A DNA stretch of 64,000 nt from Plasmopara viticola. Taxonomy: Eukaryota; Oomycota; Peronosporomycetes; Peronosporales; Peronosporaceae. Below are positions 44,642-53,737 of this stretch, in pieces. Each line of letters starts with the position of its first letter. Position 1 is the stretch's first letter. The notes under the pieces are model-generated. The model searched no databases. It was not told where the DNA came from and saw nothing but the letters and a program-made list of their open reading frames with translations. The stretch covers positions 372,001 to 436,000 of the forward strand of contig MBPM02000052.1 of the NCBI GenBank assembly GCA_001695595.3, in the 5' to 3' direction. Made by a program: the position numbers and the translations under genes.

Positions 44642-46210
44642 ATGCGTGGTCCGTGTTCCGTCATTACTGCGCTTTTGGTCGTCGCCAGCAGCCAGATAGC
44701 TGCAGAATCTGACTACCGGCTTCAAGCGTACCATCATGACGTTACGGCAGTTGGTAATGCTGTCGTGAAGCCGCTGCCAAAACGATATCTTCGAGGAAGC
44801 CAACACGTACTCGACAGCAATGAAGAGCGCTCTGTCTATTCTGTTCTAGCGAGCATGATAAATGAGGGTGTTAGTAAGATGCCTCAGGCTGCTGAGGCTG
44901 TTGAAAAGATGCCTCAGGCTGCTGAGGCTGTTGAAAAGATGCCTCAGGCTGCTGAGGCTGTGGAAAAGATGCCTCAGGCTGCTGAGGCTGTGGAAAAGAT
45001 GCCTCAGGCTGCTGAGGCTGTGGAAAAGATGCCAAGCGCTGCAATGGCTGGGAAGAAGGTGTCACGCGTTACAAAGACTGGGAAAAAGATGCCACACGCT
45101 GCAGAGATTGAAGCTGTGGAGGAGACTTTGCATGCTACAAACGCTAGAAAAGAACCACTTCGAGCAGATTTTGTCGAGGAAATGCCACACGCTGCAAAGG
45201 CCAAGGAGGAGATGCGACGCGCTAAACAGCATGATCTATTAAGGGCTACAGAAGAAGCGGACGAGGCGTTAGAAAAAAGTTGGCATTCGTCTGAAGATAC
45301 CGCCGCCATTGGCGGTGCTTCTCGTGGTATTTCCAGCAATGTCATTCTTAGTTTAAAAAAGTGGAAAAATAACTTTCAAGGCATGAGGGCAATGGCTGTG
45401 TCAGGTGAGCACGAGGACATTATTAAGCCAATTCATGAAGCGTTTGTCCGACTCTGTGGCGAGAATATGGAACCAACTACTAAAGAGATGACTCTAATTC
45501 GGAACATGCTGGACTGGGACGTCGCGGCATCTCCTGAATCATCCCACCGGCAGAATCTCGTAAGCCAAGCCCAGCGGCATGTGCTCATAGGTTTGCGAAT
45601 CATGCAGAGGGACCCTGAAGTGTGGAATGAGTGGAATGAATTGTCGGAATCGCTGAGATTTGGCGTGCTGGACTACTTGCTGAATTTGCATTATCAGAGA
45701 TGGGTGCGGATGTATAACATCTTTAAACGACATCGGCCTGATAAAAAGGACGTGCCAATGAACGATAAGCTTAGCCTTGGCGGCAACACCGACAAGAACA
45801 GTGCTCTTGCTTTACAGACGCATTCGAAAAAGCAGAATTTGTATCCGGATGAGCCATCTAACGTAGCGTGGACGTCCAAAAAACGTGACGGCTCTGTTTT
45901 GATCGAAAGATCAAAGCGTACGTTTAATGGCAACACCGACACAGCCAGTGTGCCATACAAGCAATTAAAGATGCAAAGTTTGAAGCCGGTTATGCCATTT
46001 TTGACGAGGTCGACGACCTCGGGCCACCACTCTGTTTCTATCAAAAACCCAGGACTCAGCTTTGACGGTCCAATCTTCGCTTTTGTCCCCCCGAATGTGC
46101 ACAAATCACAGTCGTTGACGCCCCCATTAGTGCATAAAGATGTCGACACGGAGCTTAGCCTTGGTGGAATTTATGACCGAAGCACTCACAAAGCTCCAAC
46201 TGTGCCATAA
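44642..46210 (+). CDS. Secreted RxLR-EER effector E3
   Basis: A 522-residue paralogue of E1/E2. Signal peptide 1-21 (LLVVASSQIAA), RYLR at 48-51, EER at 61-63. After EER comes an expanded array: five identical PQAAEAVEKM units (about 81-130), then degenerate units (PSAAMAGKKV, then KKMPHAAEIE). The core contains LKKWKNNFQGM, EMTLIRNMLDWDVA, FGVLDYLLNLHYQRWVRMYN and RHRPDK. The tail is Ser/Thr/Lys-rich with ERSKRT and one fewer tail unit than E4. The C-terminus is DVDTELSLGGIYDRST. An oomycete-type initiator lies directly upstream. E4 lies tail-to-tail with it and shares its 3' flank. The array may form an amphipathic helix or coiled coil; this is inference. The host target is unknown. Confidence 0.92.
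   Translation: MRGPCSVITALLVVASSQIAAESDYRLQAYHHDVTAVGNAVVKPLPKRYLRGSQHVLDSNEERSVYSVLASMINEGVSKMPQAAEAVEKMPQAAEAVEKMPQAAEAVEKMPQAAEAVEKMPQAAEAVEKMPSAAMAGKKVSRVTKTGKKMPHAAEIEAVEETLHATNARKEPLRADFVEEMPHAAKAKEEMRRAKQHDLLRATEEADEALEKSWHSSEDTAAIGGASRGISSNVILSLKKWKNNFQGMRAMAVSGEHEDIIKPIHEAFVRLCGENMEPTTKEMTLIRNMLDWDVAASPESSHRQNLVSQAQRHVLIGLRIMQRDPEVWNEWNELSESLRFGVLDYLLNLHYQRWVRMYNIFKRHRPDKKDVPMNDKLSLGGNTDKNSALALQTHSKKQNLYPDEPSNVAWTSKKRDGSVLIERSKRTFNGNTDTASVPYKQLKMQSLKPVMPFLTRSTTSGHHSVSIKNPGLSFDGPIFAFVPPNVHKSQSLTPPLVHKDVDTELSLGGIYDRSTHKAPTVP
44877..45030 (+). repeat. Five 30 bp in-frame repeats in E3
   Basis: Five head-to-tail 30 bp units (AAGATGCCTCAGGCTGCTGA plus ten bases) differ only by a GTT/GTG codon change. 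They encode KMPQAAEAVE. Near identity of units points to recent expansion by slippage or unequal exchange. Confidence 0.95.
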
Positions 46211-46400
46211 AAAGTTTTGGAGCGAGTAAGATTCCTTATATGGTGCTTTAGCTAGCCTTTAAGTGATTTACAAAAAACATACACACATTTTTGCTAGCTA
46301 ATAGTTACATATAAAATTTGGTATTAGATTCGGGCTTCATATTGGTCTTGTTGTAGTGGCTTTCAATTTGTCATCAAGTGTACCCAGTCGACTATTTGTA

Positions 46401-47540
46401 ATGTAATGTATTACGTTATCGCGTTGCCAAGTTATGCACGTGCTAGGCTCAGTCTGGCTAGTCCACGGCATAGAGTGGTGTTCGCATACGTCGGGTCTCG
46501 TTCGGCAGGCAGTGCATCCAGCACCGAGGTCGTGAGGGTCTTCCATTTCTTTCGGTCTTGTGCAAGGGTACGTACCACTTCGAGGTCTTGTGCTATCCGG
46601 AGTCGAGAGCCGGAGCCACGGGAAACAAGGTTGTGGTCGAGTGTTGAGGGGAGCGTGGTGCGGGGATGTCCGCGCCATTTTGCTGCGGTGGAGAAGAAGT
46701 AGGCACGCATCTGGAGGTTAGCTGGAATGTCGGGATTGCGGCGAAGTACATGACCAAACAGGCGCCAGCGAGCTTGTGTCAGTCGTAGTCTCAGCGGCCG
46801 CTCATCACAGAGGTCGTAGAGTCTTGCATTCGAAATGTGTCGGGGGTAGCGATAGCCAAGAGCGTAGCGAAGCTGGCGGCGATGGAAACTCTCGAGGCCG
46901 TGGAGCTCTGACTTGGTAAGAGCCCAGGTGGCGCAGTTGTGCAGCAGAATCGGTAGAAGGTAGGTGTTGTACAGTCGAATGCGGGTCTTGGGTGAGATAA
47001 GCGTGGGGCGGAGCCAGACGGACCAGAGGCGGTGGAGCGCGAGGATGGCCAGGGACTTGCGTCGGGATAGATCTTCATTATCGCCGAGGAGTGTTCCGAG
47101 CTTCTTAGTGTGGCGCCAGGTTTCTTCTCGGGATCGGGCGTGTCGAGTGGCGCCCGACGGGTTGCAGTGGCGGCGGATTTCGGTGACTTCGGTCTTGGCT
47201 TCGTTTTTTTTTTTTTTCAGGGTTAGAAGGAAGTCATCAATGCGGTGCTCACCTCTATCGTAGATCTTGGTTTCTCGGAGGCCAATGATATCGACGCGGT
47301 AGCGCCGGAGATCTTCGGGGGGTGTTTCGTGCTTCTTGCGCTTCGAACCTAGAGAATTCACATTAAAGGAGCCAATCCGGATGCGGTTGGCGCGGTTAAG
47401 GGCGTGGAAGGGGGTTGGCCTGGTGCTGGAGACCGTCGCGTCGAGGGTGAGACTCGTTAGAGACCTGCAGATGCCCGAAGCGCGCGAGCATTTAGCCCCC
47501 GCGCTTGGAAGGAGGGCGTCACCCCAACCTTTTCCGAAAA
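46401..47540 (-). mobile_element. LINE deletion derivative, long form, copy C
   Basis: 1140 bp, bounded by a 12 bp duplication CGACTATTTGTA (46389-46400 and 47541-47552). It sits in the 3' flank of E3. The corresponding flanks of E4 and of the dead paralogue lack it, so it inserted after those copies separated. It has the longest A-run (about 14) and keeps CATW, as in copy A. Its 3' end has GCATAACTTGG, as in the short elements, where copies A, B and D have GCATACCTTGG. Confidence 0.92.
46432..47535 (-). pseudogene. Uninterrupted fused LINE ORF of copy C
   Basis: Open from the element's 5' end to 46432, about 365 codons, with no ATG of obvious significance. Order: a 5' leader, endonuclease start (RIGSFNVNSLGSKRKKH, VDIIGLRETKIYDRG), Lys run, linker, then the post-polymerase region (TRIRLYNTYLLPILLHNCATW, ESFHRRQLRYALGYRYPRH, LRLTQARWRLFGHVLRRNPD). 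It stops six codons earlier than copies A, B and D because of the GCATAA change. No catalytic domain is complete. Confidence 0.7.
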
Positions 47541-47552
47541 CGACTATTTGTA

Positions 47553-50033
47553 GTTTGATGATAATTTCAAATACAGTTCGGGTCGTTTTGAACGTCATAC
47601 AGTTGCGTTTACACGGCACCAGGCGAGCTTTGCTATTTTAGCTAAATGGCTGACCATCTACCATCTACACAAAAGATACCAAATTCACAGCTATTCACAA
47701 AGGGCTCAAAATTTAAGAGTCTTTAATAGAATGAAGAGAATACGCGCCGCAAGTTCTTTCTTCATCGCATAGCGATAAAGCTGCCTTGTACATCCGATAT
47801 GTAAACACGTTTGAGCTCACCGGGTGTGCTAAAAGCTTTCGGCAGACACTTTCCTCGACAACAAGGTAGCTAAGCAGATGTAGCCCAAGATATTATGCTG
47901 ATGTAAAATACGATATACTCTTGGAAATACAAATTGATTCAAACAGCGACCACTTATGCCGAAGGACTTGTTTACGTTGGTTTTCACAGCGTAACAATGA
48001 CCCCACTTGCGCGAAAGGATGAGCCAAGTATGTAAGAACCTTTGGGGTTTTTAGAGAGTCAGATATGCGGCTCGCACGTCGGTTTCATCAAAGCTGTCAG
48101 TACCGGCGGAATTACGAAAGCATTTTCCTGATTTCGCAAACAATTGGTTCAAACATCGACGAGGTCGGGCAACCAATTGCATCGTCCAAAATAGGCCAGA
48201 GAAACAATCGGATACACACGAGAATGTTATTTAAGTTTGCTCACTATGGGTAATAAAGCATTGCTAATCACAAAAAGCCGGCCTTTGACAAAATACTATT
48301 TGGTTCGGACATTCCCAGAAATCTAAGTGGGAATTCTTCGAGCGGTATAAGGTATAGGCATGTATACACCATCGACGATTTTAAGTTAATGTTGACGTAC
48401 CCTATACTATATGTAAGACAATTCAAAGTTTGACCATCAAGGCCACGAGAATTCCGAGGTTACCCTACGAAGCGTTGTCTCGTTGTTGGTGTGTGGGTGG
48501 TAATACGGCGGATAATGTTACCCATATCTGCTATTGAATGAGCCAAAAGCATACTCTTATGAGACTGTGTGCTATAAGCGATTAGTCTGTTATAGATCTC
48601 ACAACAAAGAGGAGCGATTTCTTGACGCAACCCGCAAATCTCGCTGTAAAACTCGCAGCCTTCCACCCAACAGTAAAGCTCATATATCCATATCCAAAGG
48701 GGTCAGCTAGCTTTCTAAGGTCCAGATTTTTGACGTTTATTTCCAAATCGTATACAAGCAATTGCAGTTGGAAGGCGACTTAGTTGATATTTATTTGCTG
48801 TTGTTTTAATTATTACAAATCATTTAATTTTGTCGTCCATTGTTTCCACAAATTGTTTAACAAAAGGCAAATAAAGGTAAACTATGGTACCATAGAATTT
48901 TGCAGATTTTGTGTTGTATTGCTTACAGGCTAGTGTCTACGGCTACGTGCCTTCATATCTGGTAGAACTTGTACCTGATGTTATGCCCACGCAGGTAAAT
49001 TAACAATATAGCAAAGAATATAACGATGGATAGAATCACCTCACGCATCAGGTGAACGAGTGCTCGATAAACTTCCTGACTTCTTAAGCCTAGAAAAAGG
49101 CTACTTCACGAGAAAGTCTATGATCGAGGAAGCAGGTAATACAGACTTTGGTGGCCCAAAAAGCATAGCCTTAATTGAGGTTCAAGCCGATGAAGATTGA
49201 TAGTAGACATGGCGACTAAGGCGGTTTTGCTTTGAAATGATCGTGTGTGCGTGGAGTTTCACAAATGGAAGTGTAGGAAGATATGTGACCTTTTGGCGAA
49301 TGACCGTCCACCATCCGCAATCATAAAAAGTCGACATGTGCATCTAATGAGTATCATTCTACTTTATGTCCTGCGTATGCACTGCAGGAAACTCTATCAA
49401 TTTCGGTACTCTCCTAGCCACAACTTGTACAAAAGTATGCAAACCGATGCAAGGAGCTACCTTTCCTTTTTACACTCATATAGTAAAGAGGCCGGATTTT
49501 ACCACAGGAGATCGGCCTTATGGAGCGCCCCTCCGCACTAATGGATCAGCCACACGATGTCATTTGCTCTGATTGTCAGATTCATTGAAGCAGTCTGGTC
49601 TGGGAATTTAGTACGGCGGCAGTGTACGACCCGTTCCTGAAGCAAAGAATGTTGAAAAGACGCTCCAACTTACGCAGTCGCTATAAACGCTTGTCGAAAC
49701 AATGTTTGTTGAGAGATAATGGCTCAAATGAACAGTTGTCCAGCAAAGAAAAACCGCTTAATTTAACGCATTGTAAACTGAGTACGCTTCTACTTGAACA
49801 ACACACTTGCTTACACACAGCTTATAAAAAACTAAATTTTTGTGGAAGAGTATAATAGCTATGCAGCAACCAAATTTGACCTAGCTGCATAAGACCGGTT
49901 TATATGTGTTATGACTACTGGTGAGCTAGAAGAAGCTAGCAAGGAGTGTTACATATCGGACGTACGCGACAGCTTTATTGCTGTGCCTGTGAGAAAAGAG
50001 CTATCGGCGCGCTTTTTCTTCATAATTTAGAAA
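47553..50033. other. Tail-to-tail flank between E3 and E4
   Basis: 47.55-47.90 kb is homologous in reverse to about 49.92-51.34 kb once the LINE copy at 50047-51194 is removed. The two pieces are the duplicated 3' flanks of E3 and E4. 47.95-48.6 kb resembles 56.4-57.1 kb in the same orientation. 49.5-49.6 kb resembles the E1/E2 flanks (3.69-3.80 kb). The frames 48065-48253 and 49245-49541 are short and unrecognised. Confidence 0.5.
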
Positions 50034-50046
50034 TACTCAAATTCCG

Positions 50047-51194
50047 TTTTCGGAAAAGGTTGAGGTGACCCCCTCCTTCCAAGCGCGGGGGCTTAATGCT
50101 CGCGCGCTTCGGGCAGGTGCTCTCGGGCATCTGCAGGTCTCTAACGAGTCTCACCCTCGACGCGACGGTAGCCAGCACCAGGCCAAACCCCCTTCCACGC
50201 CCTTAATCGCGCCAACCGCATCCGGATTGGTTCCTTTAATGTGAATTCTCTAGGTTCGAAGCGCAAGAAGCACGTAACACTCCCCGAAGATCTCCGGCGC
50301 TACCGCGTCGATATCCTTGGCCTCCGCGAAACCAAGATCTACGATAGAGGTGAGTACCGCATTGATGACTTCCTTCTAACCCTGAAAAAAAAAAAAACGA
50401 AGCCAAGACCGAAGTCACCGAAATTCGCCGCCACTGCAACCCGTCGGGCGCCACTCGACACGCCCAATCCCGAGAAGAAACCTGGCACCACACTAAGAAG
50501 CTCGGAACACTCCTCGGCGATATTAAAGATCTATCCCGACGCAAGTCCCTGGCCACCCTCGCGCTCCACCGCCTCTGGTCCGTCTGGCTCCGCCCCACGT
50601 TCATCTCACCGAAGACACGCATTCGATTGTACAACACCTACGTTCTACCGATTCTGCTGTACAACTGGGCTCTTACCAAGTCAGAGCTCCACGGCCTCGA
50701 GAGTTTCCATCGCCGCCAGCTTCGCTACGCTCTTAGCTATCGCTACCCCCGACCCATTTCGAATGCAAGACTCTACGACCTCTGTGATGAGCGGCCGCTG
50801 AGACTACGACTGACACAAGCTCGCTGGCGCCTGTTTGGCCATGTGCTTCGCCGCTATCCCGACATTCCAGCTGACCTCCAGATGCGTGCCTACTTCTTCT
50901 CCACCGCAGCAAAATGGCGCGGACGTCCCCGCACCACGCTCCCCTCGACACTCGACCACAATCTTGTTTCCCGTGGCTTCGGCTTTCGACTCCGGACAGC
51001 ACAAGACCTCCAAGTGGTACGTACCCTTGCACAAGACCGAAAGAAATGGAAGACCCATTTGACCTCGGTGCTGGATGCACTGCCCGCCGAACGAGACTCG
51101 ACGTATGCGGACACCACTATGCCGTGGACTAGCCAGACTGAGCCTAGCACGTGCATACCTTGGCAACGCGATAACGTAATACATTACATTACAT
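50047..51194 (+). mobile_element. LINE deletion derivative, long form, copy D
   Basis: 1148 bp, bounded by a 13 bp duplication TACTCAAATTCCG (50034-50046 and 51195-51207). It is in the 3' flank of E4; the E3 flank has the matching site unfilled near 47.70 kb. It shares the 9 bp deletion (LLYNWAL) with copy B. The A-run length puts the two coding parts in different frames (50241 onward, and 50627-51223). Confidence 0.92.
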
Positions 51195-51477
51195 TACTCA
51201 AATTCCGACCCCCTTGTGAATAATAATTATTTGATATTACATGTGAAGATAGTAGATGGTCCGCCATCATTTTAAATAGCAAAGTCTATCTGATCCCGTG
51301 CAAACGCCACAGTAAGACGACCCGAACAACCTTATTGGATGAATTTGGAAGCACAACAGTAAAATTAATACAAAACCCAAAGGAACGTGTGCAGGTTTTG
51401 TATAAATTACTTAGAAGCCAATCCACCGAATACATATCATTCGTCATCTCACTCGCTCCAGTTACAATAACACCTTT

Positions 51478-53031
51478 CTATGGCACAGATGGAGCTGTGT
51501 AGGTGCTTCTGTCATAAATGCCACCAAGGCTAAGTTCCGTCTCGACGTCTTTGAGCGCTAATGGGGGTGCCAGCGATTGTGAACTGTGCACATTCGAGTA
51601 CCGATATGGGACAAAAGCAGAGCTTGGACCGCCAAAGCTAGGTTTTAAGTCTTCAGTATAAGCAGAGTGGTCGCCTGGCTTATGCGGGACAGAAGTACTG
51701 CTTGGGTCGTCAAAGCTGGACTTTAATTTTTCAGTAGAGACAGAGTGGTGGCCTGAGGTCGTCGATCCCGTCAAAAGTGGCTTGACCGACTTCGAACGTT
51801 TCATCTTCGATCGCTTAGTTGGACGACGAGCTGAGTCGGTGTTGCCATTAAAGGTACGCCTTAATCGTTTAGTTAAGACGGCGTGGTCACCTTTGGACGT
51901 TGATGCCACGTTAGTTGGCGTTGATGGAAGCGAACTTTCTAAGGCCATAGCGGTGCTCGTGCCTGTGTTGCCAACTGGATTGAGCTCGAGGTTCGATAAC
52001 ACGGGCTTTTGATCGGGCCGATTTCGTGCGAAAATGTTGTACATTCGCACCCATCGCTGATAATGCAAATTCAGCAAATAGTTTAACACGCCAAACTTCA
52101 GTGGATCCAACAATTCTTCCCACTCATTCCACGCTGTATCGTCCTCTTTCATTTTCCGCAAACCTATGAGCACATACCGCTGCGCTTGGCGAATCAAATA
52201 TTGCTTGTGGGTTCTTTTAGAATTCGACGCAATTTTCCAATCGAACATGCTCCAAATATAAGACGTTTCTTCGAGAGTGGGTTGTATGTTATCGTCACAT
52301 AGCTTGCCAAATGCTTCATGGACTCGCTTGATGGCGTCCGTGTACTTGCCTGACACATCCATCGACTTCATGCCCCTAAATTCGATCCTCCACTTCTTGA
52401 AACTGAGGATCTCATTGGCGGCTATATTACGAGAAGCATCGTCAATGACATCGACCTCGCCAGAAGGGTTCCAATGTTTTCTCAACGCTTCGTCTGCGCC
52501 TTCTGCGGCCGCTTTTAGAACACCATACTCTTCAGATTTTTCCATCTCCTTCGTAGCCTCTACACCATAAAGCATCTCATCTACCACCTCTGCTTGTGGT
52601 GGCGCCTTTTTCGCAGCCTTTGCAGCACGTGGCGACTTTATTTTCACAGCCTTTGCAGCGCGTGACTTCTTCTTCACAGCCTTTGTTGCGCGTGACTTCT
52701 TCTTCACAGCCTTTGTAGCGCGTGGCTTCTTTTTCGCAGCCTTTGCAGCGAGGGGCTTCGTTTTAATAATCTCTGCAACGAGTGGCAACTTTTCGACACC
52801 CTCGTTTATCATGCTCGCTAAAGCATCATAGACAGAGCGCTCTTCATGCGCCAAGTCGTTGTGGTCGCCACGGTTACCTTGAAGAAATCGATTTGGCACC
52901 GACTGTACGACAGAATTATCGGCTGCTATGACGTTATAATCGAAGGTTTGGAGCTGGTCACCAGATTCTGCAGCTATTTGGCTACTGGTTGCGACAAAGA
53001 GAGCACTTAAGACGGAATACGCGCCACGCAT
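51478..53031 (-). CDS. Secreted effector E4 with RFLQ motif
   Basis: A 517-residue paralogue in tail-to-tail orientation with E3. The signal peptide is residues 1-21. The motif at 48-51 reads RFLQ instead of RxLR, while AHEER follows at 61-65. The repeat array after EER is highly basic: KKPRATKAVK, KKSRATKAVK, KKSRAAKAVK, IKSPRAAKAAK. The core contains FKKWRIEFRGM, SYIWSMFDWKIA, FGVLNYLLNLHYQRWVRMYN and RNRPDQK. The tail carries RRPTKRSKMKRSK (candidate nuclear localisation) and two GGPSSAFVPY-type units, and ends DVETELSLGGIYDRST. No intron is needed. The RFLQ variant could affect processing or delivery; this is inference. The gene is fully open, so it is probably expressed. Upstream, CATTCCC partly fits an oomycete initiator. 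Confidence 0.9.
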   Translation of the reverse strand: MRGAYSVLSALFVATSSQIAAESGDQLQTFDYNVIAADNSVVQSVPNRFLQGNRGDHNDLAHEERSVYDALASMINEGVEKLPLVAEIIKTKPLAAKAAKKKPRATKAVKKKSRATKAVKKKSRAAKAVKIKSPRAAKAAKKAPPQAEVVDEMLYGVEATKEMEKSEEYGVLKAAAEGADEALRKHWNPSGEVDVIDDASRNIAANEILSFKKWRIEFRGMKSMDVSGKYTDAIKRVHEAFGKLCDDNIQPTLEETSYIWSMFDWKIASNSKRTHKQYLIRQAQRYVLIGLRKMKEDDTAWNEWEELLDPLKFGVLNYLLNLHYQRWVRMYNIFARNRPDQKPVLSNLELNPVGNTGTSTAMALESSLPSTPTNVASTSKGDHAVLTKRLRRTFNGNTDSARRPTKRSKMKRSKSVKPLLTGSTTSGHHSVSTEKLKSSFDDPSSTSVPHKPGDHSAYTEDLKPSFGGPSSAFVPYRYSNVHSSQSLAPPLALKDVETELSLGGIYDRSTYTAPSVP

Positions 53032-53397
53032 GAAATAAGCTTTAGGGAGGGAATGTCGCTACGGTCTTTTGGTATCAGTCCAAATATTTTACCTCCGCGA
53101 TAGCCAGCCATTGAAACTGGTGCTGCAATAAAATATAACATCGGTACATATGTAATATAGCTGACTTTATGGGTAATAGATAAAATTTTCTGCCATAATT
53201 ATATAAAGAGTTTCTAGAAAATCAAATCACTTAAGTAAAAGTCAGTGAAAAGTACTTCCTGCATGATCAGTCAATAAAAATGATAGAGAGATCGTATTGT
53301 GTTGTATTGCCGCATGTGCAATTGTGCTCTTAGAAAATAGAAGTGAAAGAAATGGGAAAAATCACAAACGGTTTTTGGGAAAACTCTTGTAACTATG

Positions 53398-53724
53398 CTT
53401 CGGAAAAGGTTGGGGTGACGCCCTCCTTATAAACGCGGGGGCCAAATGCTCGCACGCTTCGGGCAGGTGCCCTCGGGCATCTGTAGGTCTCTAACGAGTC
53501 TCACCCTCGACGCGACGGTCTCCAGCACCAGGGCGCCACCTGGGCGCTTACCAAGTCAGAGATAAACAAAACAATGGAAAACCCTCACGACCTCGGTGCT
53601 GGCTGCACTGCCCGCCGAACGAGACCCGACGTATGCGGACACCACTCTATGCTGTAGACTAGCCAGACTGAGCCTAGCACGTGCATAACTTGGCAACGCG
53701 ATAACGTAATACAATACAATACAA
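53398..53724 (+). mobile_element. Short SINE-like LINE derivative, copy 4
   Basis: A 327 bp plus-strand element with a 13 bp duplication TCTTGTAACTATG (53385-53397 and 53725-53737). It has the same two internal junctions as copies 1-3 and the (ATACA)n tail. It lies about 370 bp upstream of the E4 start. Confidence 0.93.
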
Positions 53725-53737
53725 TCTTGTAACTATG

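Noticed and set aside
44862..45242. 126-codon Leu/Arg-rich frame overlapping E3.
   Set aside because: Out-of-frame reading of the 30 bp repeat; repetitive composition follows from the tandem units.
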